A stretch of DNA of 40,518 nucleotides from Corallococcus llansteffanensis (GCF_003612055.1 NZ_RAWB01000015.1:1-40518); one strand, 5' to 3'. Positions 32,530-40,518 are shown, counted from the first letter of the stretch. Numbers and translations are program-made. The notes: a model not told the origin generated them from the letters alone.

Positions 32530-33122
32530 CCTCCTTCCCCAGGCTGCTCGTCGCGTGGGCCGTCGTCGCGGGCGCGGTCCTCGGATGCAGTCGCGCCTCC
32601 GGCCCCTGTCCCGATGGCGCGCGGCTGCATGGCCACGCGCCGCCGGAGGGGACCCTGCAATGGTGCGCCAGGCCCGACGGCACGAAGCATGGCCGCTGGG
32701 CGGAGTGGCACCCCAACGGCAAGCTCAAGACCGAAGGCAGCTACGTCGACGGCAAGATGGAAGGCCGCTGGGTGAGCTCCTTCGAGACGGGCGTGAAGCA
32801 GTCCGAGGGCGAGTACCGCGGCGGCCTCAAGCAGGGCCTCTGGACCCTCTATTACGAAGAGGGGCAGAAGAACCGCGAGGAGCTCCACTCCGCCGGATCG
32901 CGCGAGGTGAAGTGGAGCGCGTGGCGCTCGGACGGGACGAAGTGGGCCGAAGGGACCCTGCTCGGGCATCGTGCGCAGGGCCTCTACTCGGAGTGGCACC
33001 CGAACGGGACGCTGGCCGTGCAGGGCCACTACGAGGATGGCGGGAAGACCGGTGAGTGGAAGTACTGGAGCGTCGACGGCAAGGCCTCGGCCGCGCCGCA
33101 GGGCGACTTCGCGAGGGACTGA
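32520..33122 (+). CDS. YwqK/MORN-repeat lipoprotein (non-canonical start proposed)
   Basis: A 200-residue lipoprotein if translation starts at the CTG at 32520. That yields a signal of 22 residues ending at a lipobox AVLG-C23. No ATG, GTG or TTG occurs in frame between 32395 and the signal; the only canonical candidate, GTG 32394, lies inside the preceding gene in another frame and gives a nonsensical N-terminus. The mature part has five or more MORN-like units of the YwqK type: 'GTKHGRWAEWHPNGKLKTEG', 'GGLKQGLWTLYYEEGQ', 'GLYSEWHPNGTLAVQGHY' and 'GGKTGEWKYWSVDGK'. Coupled to the Cys-rich gene. 'Antitoxin' is a family label, not evidence. Confidence 0.7.
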   Translation: MLLASFPRLLVAWAVVAGAVLGCSRASGPCPDGARLHGHAPPEGTLQWCARPDGTKHGRWAEWHPNGKLKTEGSYVDGKMEGRWVSSFETGVKQSEGEYRGGLKQGLWTLYYEEGQKNREELHSAGSREVKWSAWRSDGTKWAEGTLLGHRAQGLYSEWHPNGTLAVQGHYEDGGKTGEWKYWSVDGKASAAPQGDFARD

Positions 33123-33158
33123 AGTCTTGAGCCGCTCCTCGTTCACTGGCGAGAACGC

Positions 33159-34307
33159 GTGAGGCTCCATCGCAAGCTCGGGCCCGCCGTCGCGCTGCTC
33201 CTCGCGGCGGCGGGCGCGTGCGGTGGACCGCCCGCGCCCGCGGTGCAGCGGCAGGCCGTGGTGGGCGGAGTGTTCGAGCCAGGCTCCCCGGCCGTGGGGG
33301 CCATCCTCCCGGTCGCGCCGACCTGCGGCGAGCCGGCCGAGGCCTCGCCAGTCCTCTGCACGGGGACGTTGATCGCGCCCCGGGTCGTCCTGACCGCGGC
33401 GCATTGCGTGGAGAACGTGGACGCTCCGCAGCTGCTCTCGGTGGTGTTCGCGCCCGAGCCGGCGCGGGCGCTCACCGCCGAGCGCGTGCGCGCCGTCGAG
33501 GGCCGGCTGCACCCTGACTGGCGCGCGGGGGCGCATGACGTCGGGGTGCTGATCCTCGCCGAGGATGCGCCTGTCGCGCCGGTGCCGCTGGGCCTGTCGG
33601 CGCTGCCGGCGGACGTGGTGGGGCGGACCACGAGGGTGGTGGGATTCGGTGTCGACGACGAGGGCCGGGTGGGCGGCCGGCGCAGTGGCACGGCCCGGGT
33701 GACGGCGGTCCAGGCGGAGACCTTCTCCATCTCGGCCGCGCCCGGGATGTCGTGCGGCGGAGACAGCGGCGGTCCATCGTTCCTCGAACTCGACGGCATT
33801 GAGCGCCTCGTCGGCGTCACCTCGTATGGCGATCTTGCCTGCACGACGGGCACCAACATGCGCGTCGACGCGCATGCGGCCTTCGTTCAGGCGATCCTCG
33901 ACGAGGTCGCAGTGGCGCCGCCCACGCGGCCTTCGCTCGACCCGGGGGTGGACGCGTGCGCCGCGCCGTGCCGGAGCCATGCGGACTGCCCGATGGGAAT
34001 GGCCTGTGTCACCGGGACCGGAGGAGGGAAGAGCTGCGCGGTGGCGGGCCTCGAGGCCGGCCGCTTCGGCGCGGTCTGCACCGGGCCCGACGCAGAGCGG
34101 CTGTGCGTGAAGGCGGGCGACGCATGCCGGTTGTGGCTGCCCTGTACCGAGGAGGCCAGCGGAGGTGGCTGCGCGGTCGCGAGGGGCCGCGGTGGCGCGG
34201 CGGGCAGGAGCGGAGCGGGGACGTTCGCCGCGCTGCTCGCGTTGGCGGTGTTCCTGTCCGGCCGGGGCATGCTCGCGGGCACACGGTTCGGTTCTCCCCT
34301 CCGCTGA
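33159..34307 (+). CDS. Trypsin-like S1 family serine protease with C-terminal membrane anchor
   Basis: A 382-residue exported protease. GTG start at 33159, basic n-region and hydrophobic core ending AGAC, a possible lipobox. The S1 catalytic triad is visible: H82 in 'LTAAHCVE', D127 in 'AHDVGVLIL' and S203 in 'CGGDSGGP'. The activation-like 'QAVVGGVFEPG' follows the signal directly. After the protease domain comes a Cys-rich segment (about 265-345, eight cysteines), then a Gly/Arg-rich linker and a hydrophobic helix near the C-terminus, resembling the sorting tails of myxobacterial surface proteins. Substrate unknown. Confidence 0.89.
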   Translation: MRLHRKLGPAVALLLAAAGACGGPPAPAVQRQAVVGGVFEPGSPAVGAILPVAPTCGEPAEASPVLCTGTLIAPRVVLTAAHCVENVDAPQLLSVVFAPEPARALTAERVRAVEGRLHPDWRAGAHDVGVLILAEDAPVAPVPLGLSALPADVVGRTTRVVGFGVDDEGRVGGRRSGTARVTAVQAETFSISAAPGMSCGGDSGGPSFLELDGIERLVGVTSYGDLACTTGTNMRVDAHAAFVQAILDEVAVAPPTRPSLDPGVDACAAPCRSHADCPMGMACVTGTGGGKSCAVAGLEAGRFGAVCTGPDAERLCVKAGDACRLWLPCTEEASGGGCAVARGRGGAAGRSGAGTFAALLALAVFLSGRGMLAGTRFGSPLR

Positions 34308-34647
34308 CCTTGATGACCCGGGAGTTCATGTTGGGGGCGCCGCGATTCAGTCAGTCTCCGGGGCTGGCAGTCATGAAGGCTGCCCACTTCGGAAGTAGCC
34401 GATGCACTTGTCTGGACTTCGCTGGCGGGCGCTCCTGCTGTGCGGTTGTGATGCCAGTGTTCCGGACCCCGGCTCGGCATGTGGAGCATGGACAACCCCG
34501 CCGCGATTTCCCAGACGTTCGCGATCCAGCAGACCATCGGCAATGAATTGCTGCAGCGGTAAGGCTTCTGTTGCCGGGCAGCTCAGGCCGTTTGTGGTAG
34601 GGTGATAGACATAAAGCCCCTGAAATTCGACGGGGACGGGGGACGAC
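34308..34647. other. 340-nt gap before vgrG, with one possible micro-ORF
   Basis: No recognisable gene was found. One short frame, 34479-34562, would encode 27 residues (M-W-S-M-D-N-P-A-A-I-S-Q-T-F ... E-L-L-Q-R), helical and without a strong ribosome site. A 67-codon frame at 34402-34605 starts like a lipoprotein signal but then becomes Pro/Arg-rich and looks random. The vgrG promoter should lie here but no convincing -35/-10 pair was found. Confidence 0.4.
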
Positions 34648-36843
34648 ATGGCGCGACAGACTCCATCCGCGTTCAGCCTGAAGGTGGGTGCGTACAGTGC
34701 CGAGGCGCTGGCCGTCAGCACCTTGTCGGGGAGTGAGGGACTCGGGCGCCTCTTCGACTTCCGGGTGGAGTTCTTCCCCAAGGACGGCGAGCCTCTGGCC
34801 CCCGAGGATGCGATGGGCAAGGACGCGCTGCTCTCCGTGTCCGTGCGCGACGGCGCGCCCCGCTACCTCCATGGCTGGGTGCGGGGCCTGGAGTCACTCG
34901 GAGTGGTGGGCGGTCGGCGGCGCTATCGGGTGCACGTGGTGCCCAAGCTGTGGCGGCTGACGCAGACGCTGCGCAGCCGCATCTTCCAGGGGAAGGCGGT
35001 GCCGGACATCCTCAAGGCCGTCTTGAAAGATGCAGGCATCGACTTCCGTCTGGCGCTGCACGGCAGCTACGCCGAGCGCGAGTACTGCGTGCAGTACCGC
35101 GAGTCCGACTTCGCCTTCGTCAGCCGCCTCATGGAGTGGGAGGGCCTCTACTATTTCTTCGAGCATTCGGAAGAGGCGCACACGCTCGTGGTGGTGGACA
35201 AGTCCGCCACCCACGCCTCGCTGCCGGGGGGGAGCTTGTTGCCGGTTCATGAGGACGACGGGCGCGCGTATGAAGGCGAGTTTTTCTCCCACCTGGAGGT
35301 GGTGCACCGATTGCGCCCGGGTGCGGTGCACCTGAAGGACTATGACTTCGAGAAGCCCGCGCTGGACGTCTCCGGGAAGGCCAAGGCGCCCGAGGGCGTG
35401 GCCGGGTTGGAGCTGTATGAGTACCCGGCCGGCTTCGTAGCGCCCGGTGTGGGCAAGGCCGTCGCCCAGGCCCGTCTGGAAGCCGCCAAGGTGGGCGGCC
35501 TCACGCTGGGGGGCGAGGGGATTTTTCCGCGCCTCACCCCTGGCTTCATGCTGGAGGTGGATACTCCCGGGGACGGCACGTTCGCTGGCGAGTACCTCGT
35601 CACCGAGGTGGTGCATGTCGGCAGCCACCCGGATGTCTCCGCCGGGGAAGAGTCGCTCCAGGGGCTCTACCGCAACCACTTCCAGTTGCTGCCGAAGAAC
35701 ACACCCTTCCGTCCCCGGCGCACCACGCCGCTGCCCATCATCCCCGGTCTGCAGACGGCCACGGTGGTGGGGCCCGCAGGGGAGGAGATCCACACGGACG
35801 GGCACGGACGGGTGAAGGTGCAGTTCCACTGGGACCCCGAGGGGAAGAAGGACGAGAAGTCCTCGTACTGGGTGCGCGTGGGCCAGCCGTGGGGCGGCGT
35901 GGGCTGGGGGCATGTGCGGCTGCCGCGCATGGGCCAGGAGGTGCTGGTGCGCTTCCTGGAGGGCGACCCGGACCGACCGCTTATCACCGGTGTCGTCTAC
36001 AACGGCGCCAACTCCACACCGTACGGGCTGCCGGACGAGAAGACGAAGTCCACGCTGCGCAGCGCCTCCAGCCCCGGCGGCGATGGCTTCAACGAGCTGC
36101 GCCTGGAGGACTCGGCCCAGGCCGAAGAGGTGTTCGTCCACGCCCAGAAGGACGAGACGCTCACCTCCGAGAATGACAAGACCCAGGAGGTGGATGGTTT
36201 CGAGGCGTTGCTCGTGCGCAAGGACCGGACGCGCACCGTCGAAGGTCATCAGATCCTTGACGTCACGTTCGATGACTTCAGCCAGGTCAGGGGCCACCAG
36301 ACCCTGCGCGTACAAGGACACCGCACCACGGAGGTCTCCAGCAACCACGACGAGGAGGTGGAGGGCAACCAGTCTGGCTCCGTGGCGAAGAACCACCAGT
36401 CCACCATCCAGCAGGCGGTGATGGAGTCGGTGGGCGCCGCCAGGGCCCTGACGATAGGCGCGGGCTATTCCGTCAACGTGGGGCTGGCCCTGAACGAGGC
36501 CGTCGGCGGCATGAAGTCCGTGGAGATAGCGGGGTTGCTCGCCGAGGCCGTCGCGGGCAGCCGTCAGGAAGTTGTCGCCCAGGACAAACAGAGCCGAGTG
36601 GCCAGCGATGACCGGACCGCGGTCGCGGGGAACGTGACGCGGACCACCGGGAAGGACTGGGGAGAGGATATTGGCCGGGAGACCCAGATCGAGGTCAAGG
36701 AGAACTCCTCCTGGCTGGCCCGGCAGTTCGAACTGAAGGCGGAGCTGTTCCAGGTCATCGTGAACGGGCAGGTGGCCATCCGCATCGAAAAATCTGGCAG
36801 GGTCCAGTTCTTCGGCAAGACCCTCACCCTGGAGGGAGACTGA
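34648..36843 (+). CDS. vgrG: Type VI secretion system tip protein VgrG
   Basis: A 731-residue spike protein. Residues 1 to about 370 match the gp27-like VgrG core ('YCVQYRESDFAFVSRLMEWE' and 'GLYYFFEHSEEAHTLVV' are diagnostic). An OB-fold gp5-like domain follows ('EEIHTDGHGRVKVQFHWDPE', 'SYWVRVGQPWGGVGWG', 'RLPRMGQEVLVRFLEGDPDR'). From about 470 a long beta-helical spike carries repeated 'GHQ' and 'T.EV' turns. It trimerises to form the tip of a type VI needle and carries cargo. No other type VI core genes are in the window, so this is an orphan vgrG. Its TGA overlaps the next ATG by 1 nt. Confidence 0.95.
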   Translation: MARQTPSAFSLKVGAYSAEALAVSTLSGSEGLGRLFDFRVEFFPKDGEPLAPEDAMGKDALLSVSVRDGAPRYLHGWVRGLESLGVVGGRRRYRVHVVPKLWRLTQTLRSRIFQGKAVPDILKAVLKDAGIDFRLALHGSYAEREYCVQYRESDFAFVSRLMEWEGLYYFFEHSEEAHTLVVVDKSATHASLPGGSLLPVHEDDGRAYEGEFFSHLEVVHRLRPGAVHLKDYDFEKPALDVSGKAKAPEGVAGLELYEYPAGFVAPGVGKAVAQARLEAAKVGGLTLGGEGIFPRLTPGFMLEVDTPGDGTFAGEYLVTEVVHVGSHPDVSAGEESLQGLYRNHFQLLPKNTPFRPRRTTPLPIIPGLQTATVVGPAGEEIHTDGHGRVKVQFHWDPEGKKDEKSSYWVRVGQPWGGVGWGHVRLPRMGQEVLVRFLEGDPDRPLITGVVYNGANSTPYGLPDEKTKSTLRSASSPGGDGFNELRLEDSAQAEEVFVHAQKDETLTSENDKTQEVDGFEALLVRKDRTRTVEGHQILDVTFDDFSQVRGHQTLRVQGHRTTEVSSNHDEEVEGNQSGSVAKNHQSTIQQAVMESVGAARALTIGAGYSVNVGLALNEAVGGMKSVEIAGLLAEAVAGSRQEVVAQDKQSRVASDDRTAVAGNVTRTTGKDWGEDIGRETQIEVKENSSWLARQFELKAELFQVIVNGQVAIRIEKSGRVQFFGKTLTLEGD

Positions 36844-38135
36844 TGCCCATCCAGCTCAAGGCAGCAAAGCTCCAGAAGCTGGCCAGCGGCCCCGGGGCCC
36901 AGCAAACGCTCGCGCTGAGGGCCCTCCAGAACGAGACGGTCCAAGACGAACCGCCCGTCGTCAAGAGAGTCCAGGTCGTCGGTCCTCCCCAGAAGTCCTC
37001 CTCGAAGCCCATCGCCTGCTGCGGGTGGGCCGAGTTCTCTGTGGCGGAGTACAGCGCCCCGCTCAGCGAGGAGGGCAAGAAGAAGACGAAGTGGCTCATC
37101 CGCGACGCGAAGACCAAGGCCACGCTGCCGCTGCCGAGCTGCAGCAAGGCCGAGGGCGCCCGGCTCCGGATCGAACGCATCCCCGATAACTGGGAAGGCA
37201 AGACGCTCGACGTGCATGCCTATCTCCAGAGCCCCAAGGACGACGTCAAGGCCTCTCTGACCGTGCGAACGAGTGGGCAGGTGGGCCAGTTCATCGAGCG
37301 GGTAAGGATGGCCGAGTTGGCCTATCCGTCCTGGTCGGGCGAGCAGCTCGTCAACAGCCTGCGGCGGGTGGCCGGCTATGACGCCAACAATTTCAGGAGC
37401 ATGTATGGGGGACTGCCCCGGGCGTTGGAGCTGACGCCCAGCGGTATGTTGACAAAGGCCGACATCGATTCCATGCAGCTGATGACGCGCCACAGAGTCG
37501 ACGGTTGCGTGGAGTTCGGAATCGCCACCGATGCCCTGGGCGAGTCCGTCGCGTTGGGGCACGTCCTGACGGGAATCTCCGGCGGGCAACACCGCAACAA
37601 GAACATCGACCTGACGCCCAGTCTCTCATTCGGCGGCGGCGAGCTGATGGACAACCTCTACGCCGTCACCATCGCGGGCGATCTGGGCCAGATGGCGGTC
37701 ATCGTGCACCACGAGGGCGCGGCGGCCTACATTGGCTTCGGGACGGATGCCACGGACGCCGAGCTGACCGGGGACATCGACGGCTTCCTGCTCGGTGACA
37801 GGCTCCGCTACTACGCGAAGGGCAGGTCGTTGAACCAGGCCGGCACGAGCGGGGCCACGCTCAGCGGGATCCTGCACGACTTCTACTGTGTCTTTGAGCG
37901 CGGCGGAGCTCACCCCAATACGGCTGCGGATCGCTACCTGCGTTTCTCGAAGTACAGCCGCGCGGAGCTGCTGGACCAGACGAAGCGGTTCGCCACCAAC
38001 TATGCGTACGCGACCCAGGGCAAGTGGGCGGGCATGAGCAGTGACGCGGACGAGAAGGACTCGGACAATGCGGTCGCTGCCTTCTGGACGTGGCTGGCGG
38101 GCAAGGTCACCATGGAGAGCGGAACCAAGAAGTAG
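36843..38135 (+). CDS. Putative type VI effector (VgrG-linked cargo), unrecognised family
   Basis: A 430-residue protein whose ATG overlaps the vgrG stop (A of TGATG), so the two are translationally coupled. Residues 1-55 are a flexible lead; 56-150 read like a beta-sandwich ('AEFSVAEYSAPLSEEGKKK', 'RLRIERIPDNWEGKTLDVH'), a common adaptor in VgrG cargo. Residues 160-430 are a separate domain with 'VALGHVLTGISGGQHRNK', 'GGGELMDNLYAVTIAGDLGQ', 'VIVHHEGAAAYIGFGTDA' and several conserved-looking His and Asp residues that could be catalytic. No signal peptide or TM. No named family was recognised. A small membrane protein gene follows, as expected for an immunity partner. Confidence 0.72.
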   Translation: MPIQLKAAKLQKLASGPGAQQTLALRALQNETVQDEPPVVKRVQVVGPPQKSSSKPIACCGWAEFSVAEYSAPLSEEGKKKTKWLIRDAKTKATLPLPSCSKAEGARLRIERIPDNWEGKTLDVHAYLQSPKDDVKASLTVRTSGQVGQFIERVRMAELAYPSWSGEQLVNSLRRVAGYDANNFRSMYGGLPRALELTPSGMLTKADIDSMQLMTRHRVDGCVEFGIATDALGESVALGHVLTGISGGQHRNKNIDLTPSLSFGGGELMDNLYAVTIAGDLGQMAVIVHHEGAAAYIGFGTDATDAELTGDIDGFLLGDRLRYYAKGRSLNQAGTSGATLSGILHDFYCVFERGGAHPNTAADRYLRFSKYSRAELLDQTKRFATNYAYATQGKWAGMSSDADEKDSDNAVAAFWTWLAGKVTMESGTKK

Positions 38136-38183
38136 GACACGAGCCATGGCGTCGCGATGCAGCGATGCCAGGAGTGGTCACGC

Positions 38184-38744
38184 ATGGCAGGGAGATCAGC
38201 GGTCCTGGCGCTCTTCGGGGTGCTCCTCTGCCAGGTTCTAGCGGCGGGGTTGTCCGCATTGGATGTGGTCCCCTCGTGGCAATCCACCCGTGTGGGGCTG
38301 GTGCTCGGGCTGGTCGTCCTCTCATGGGTCCTGGCGCTGGCCGTCCGGGTCCCTTGGGCGAGACAAACGTGGAGCAAGGTGCTCCTGCGCCTCATGCTCG
38401 CGGCGCTCTTGTTGGCAGGGGGGTGGTTCTCCACCTTCTCCGCGCTTACGGCGGAAGGCTTCGCCGTCGGGGGCCGAGAACTCGTCCGAACGACCATGCT
38501 CGGAGCGTCCGCAGGCGAACTCTATACATACGAATACTCGGGGGTGCCTGACGGATTCGAGGGCTCCGCCCTCATGGTCCGGCAAGGATGGCTTCCGGTC
38601 ATGCGCCGCCTGCTAACGACTCCCTCCCGCATCCAGGACGTCCAGCAGGTGGGAGACACCTTGCGCGTTGAACTGGAGCCATCGTCTGGCGGAGCATCCC
38701 CCCAGGTCGTGCACTGCCAAATCTCTTCTCGGACGTGCAACTGA
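38184..38744 (+). CDS. Small inner-membrane protein, candidate immunity protein
   Basis: A 186-residue protein with three hydrophobic segments (about residues 3-25, 38-57 and 67-88) and a C-terminal soluble domain of about 100 residues with predicted strands and two cysteines near the end. The soluble part would face the periplasm or the cytoplasm depending on topology. AGGAG lies 9 nt before ATG 38184; ATG 38157 in the same frame has poorer support. The place directly behind the VgrG cargo gene is where immunity genes sit, so that role is inferred from context. No family recognised. Confidence 0.65.
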   Translation: MAGRSAVLALFGVLLCQVLAAGLSALDVVPSWQSTRVGLVLGLVVLSWVLALAVRVPWARQTWSKVLLRLMLAALLLAGGWFSTFSALTAEGFAVGGRELVRTTMLGASAGELYTYEYSGVPDGFEGSALMVRQGWLPVMRRLLTTPSRIQDVQQVGDTLRVELEPSSGGASPQVVHCQISSRTCN

Positions 38745-39081
38745 CGGGAAGGTGTGTCGCCTGGGTTGGCAGCTCTCAGCACCCCTTCACGCAAGGTGTG
38801 GGCGCCGCGACTCGGACGAGGACGTACAGAAGCTCAAGGCAGTCCTCCAGGACCGCAGCATGAAGACGTGGACAACTGCCTGTCCTCGCTAAGGCGGCGG
38901 GCAGGACCGTCGATTTCTACGAGGTGGATGGAGCGACGTGGAGCCCAAGCGCAGGCTGCCCATGATTCACGCCTGCTCGGAGGGCGGACGGGACACGCTG
39001 GCTCAAGTGTCGCGCACCTGGGGTGCCTGAGCTTTATGAACTGCAGCCCTCATCCAACACCCCGATAATACGAAGGTGAGG
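38745..39081. other. 337-nt gap with possible decayed coding fragments
   Basis: No intact gene is seen. One frame around 38812-38892 reads S-D-E-D-V-Q-K-L-K-A-V-L-Q-D-R-S-M-K-T-W and then stops; a neighbouring frame continues L-P-V-L-A-K-A-A-G-R-T-V-D-F-Y-E-V-D-G-A and stops at about 38960. Together they look like one short gene broken by a frameshift. No repeat, hairpin or promoter stands out before the kinase gene. Confidence 0.35.
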
Positions 39082-40518
39082 ATGGACGAGAAGATGGACG
39101 TGCTTCCCGGGTACACCCTGGACGCGATCGTGCGGCAGGGCGAGAGCGCTGTTGTCTACCGGGGAGCATCCGCCGACGGCCGCCGGGTGATCGTCAAGAT
39201 GCTGCGCTCCCAGCAGCCCTCCGCCAGAGAACTCGCGGAGCTCCGCCACGCGTTCGAGCTCGGGCGTGAGCTCGACTCTCCGGCCGTGGTGCGCACGCTG
39301 TCCCTGGAAGCGTCCGGCGATCGCCTCGCCCTGGTGTTCGAGGATCGTGGAGGACGGTTCCTCGACGAGCTGCTCGACGCTCCCATGGAGGTCGGCCGTG
39401 CGCTCAACCTGGCCGTCGGCATCGCCGAAGCGCTCGCTGACCTCCACGGCCACGGCGTGATCCACAAGGACGTCTGCCCGGAGAACCTGGTCGTCGATCC
39501 TGAGCTGGGCCACGTCCAGCTGACGGACTTCGCCCTCGCTTCTCGCGGTGGGAGCGCGCGCCCGTCTCTCCTCCCCATGCCCAGGCAGGTCGTGGGGAGC
39601 CTCCCCTACCTCTCGCCCGAGCAGACAGGTCGCGTGGACCGTCCCCTCGACGCGCGCACGGACCTCTACTCGGCGGGCGTCGTGCTGTATCGGGTGCTCA
39701 CTGGGCAGTTGCCCTTCCAGGCCGAGGATCCGCTGGGGTGGATCCACAGCCACCTTGCCCGCACGCCCCGGCCGCTCGTGGAGCTTCAGCCCCACCTGCC
39801 GGCCGTGGTGTCGGACCTGGTGATGCGCCTGCTGGCGAAGGCGCCCGAGGACCGCTACCCGACAGCGCAAGGGCTGCTCATCGACCTCCTGAACTGCCGC
39901 CAGCAATGGACCTCGAACCAGCGAATCGAGCCGTTCGCCCTCGGCACCAGCGACGGGCTCGGACAGCTGCGAACACCTCAGCTGATCCCGCTGCGAGAGG
40001 CCGAACTCGAGCAGCTGCGCTCCGCCTTCGAGCGGGTGGTGGCCGCGAAGCTCCCGGAGCTGTTCGTGGTCCTGGGGGAGGCTGGCGTTGGCAAATCGTC
40101 CCTGGTGACCCAGCTCCGGGCCACGGTCCTCGACAAGGGCGGCCTCTTCCTGACGGGCAAGTTCGACCAGCAGCAGGAGGCTCCCTACGCTGCGTTTGCC
40201 CACGCGTTCCAACCCCTCTTCCGGCAGCTTGCCGCAGAGGACGCATCCCCGAGGGCTCGCTGGCGAGAGCGGCTGGATGCGGCGCTCGGCACGAGCGGGC
40301 AGCTGATCGCCGACCTCATCCCCGAGCTGCTCCTGGTGACCGGGCGGCTGCCGGAGGTCGCGCCGCTGCCTCCCGTCGAGGCCCAGAGCCGCTTCCTCCA
40401 GGTGTTTCGACAGCTCCTGGAAGCACTCACCGAGGAGCACCCGGTGACGCTCTTCCTCGACGATCTGCAGTGGGCCGACGAGGCCAGCTTGCGGCTGCTC
40501 CAGCATCTGGTGTCCCAC
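39082..40518 (+). CDS. Ser/Thr protein kinase fused to AAA-type ATPase (3' partial)
   Basis: The first 479 residues of a large signalling protein that runs off the window. Residues 10-270 are a Hanks-type kinase: ATP-binding Lys39, H128-K-D130 with N135, D149-F-A in place of DFG, and 'SLPYLSPEQTGRVDRPLDAR' as activation segment. Residues about 300-479 begin an AAA/NTPase domain with Walker A G332-E-A-G-V-G-K-S-S and Walker B 'LFLDDLQWAD' at about 457-466. This order is typical of the large trifunctional kinase/ATPase/GAF/histidine kinase proteins of myxobacteria, so the missing part may hold GAF and histidine-kinase domains. GGTGAGG precedes the ATG. Confidence 0.92.
   Translation, partial: MDEKMDVLPGYTLDAIVRQGESAVVYRGASADGRRVIVKMLRSQQPSARELAELRHAFELGRELDSPAVVRTLSLEASGDRLALVFEDRGGRFLDELLDAPMEVGRALNLAVGIAEALADLHGHGVIHKDVCPENLVVDPELGHVQLTDFALASRGGSARPSLLPMPRQVVGSLPYLSPEQTGRVDRPLDARTDLYSAGVVLYRVLTGQLPFQAEDPLGWIHSHLARTPRPLVELQPHLPAVVSDLVMRLLAKAPEDRYPTAQGLLIDLLNCRQQWTSNQRIEPFALGTSDGLGQLRTPQLIPLREAELEQLRSAFERVVAAKLPELFVVLGEAGVGKSSLVTQLRATVLDKGGLFLTGKFDQQQEAPYAAFAHAFQPLFRQLAAEDASPRARWRERLDAALGTSGQLIADLIPELLLVTGRLPEVAPLPPVEAQSRFLQVFRQLLEALTEEHPVTLFLDDLQWADEASLRLLQHLVSH

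Noticed and set aside
32520-33122. Calling the YwqK gene part of a toxin-antitoxin module
   Set aside because: The antitoxin name is a family label; only adjacency to a Cys-rich lipoprotein supports it, so it is kept as a hypothesis.
34402-34605. 67-codon frame starting like a lipoprotein
   Set aside because: After a plausible signal the product becomes random-looking Pro/Arg/Ser sequence with no ribosome site.

Overview
The window looks like chromosomal DNA of a myxobacterium of the Myxococcus/Corallococcus/Pyxidicoccus type. This is an inference from several things: very high GC with strong G/C third positions, many lipoproteins and secreted proteins, several AraC regulators, RCC1-repeat and FG-GAP-repeat proteins, an orphan VgrG module, and a kinase fused to an AAA-type ATPase. 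No rRNA, tRNA, CRISPR array, insertion sequence or integrase was seen. Both ends cut through genes: an ADOP/MacB-type permease on the left and a Ser/Thr kinase-ATPase on the right.

Layout. 1-8.1 kb: permease and PadR regulator; a secreted SxxK hydrolase with TPRs and a small lipoprotein on the minus strand; a membrane desaturase with an AraC-type regulator 7 nt behind it; then an AraC regulator divergent from an SDR plus imine-reductase-like pair, with two 12-bp direct repeats 21 bp apart between them. 8.1-13.8 kb: OPT transporter, a beta-solenoid-like cytosolic protein, an orphan lipoprotein, and a secreted beta-propeller/FG-GAP protein whose best start codon is ATT. 14-18.3 kb: a coupled operon in which a DUF4331 protein appears split into N- and C-terminal genes, followed by a TPR lipoprotein; a Tat-type alpha/beta hydrolase divergent from an AraC regulator. 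18.3-23.2 kb: an RCC1-repeat gene that has lost its 5' end exactly behind the AraC stop codon, a 7TM chemoreceptor without HAMP, and a second SxxK lipoprotein.

23.2-28.1 kb (minus strand): a probably acquired TIM-barrel/PKD/F5-8C protein with a 20-bp near-palindrome upstream, an LCAT-like lipase, an outer-membrane-type protein and an endonuclease/exonuclease/phosphatase lipoprotein. 28.3-34.3 kb: DUF3943 protein, a lipocalin-like protein preceded by a 49-codon internally deleted SDR, a CGNR regulator across a three-half-site operator, then small lipoproteins: VOC, a Cys-rich PLA2-like protein, a YwqK/MORN protein with no ordinary start codon, and a trypsin-like protease. 34.6-38.7 kb: vgrG, an unrecognised cargo gene overlapping its stop by 1 nt, and a small membrane protein, the arrangement expected for a type VI tip, effector and immunity set.

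The best candidates for something undescribed are the VgrG-linked cargo/immunity pair, the split DUF4331-TPR operon, and the coupled PLA2-like/YwqK lipoprotein pair. Several loci also show gene remodelling caught in progress (truncated RCC1, mini-SDR, decayed sequence at 38.8-39.0 kb). All calls come from reading the sequence alone; no database search was run.
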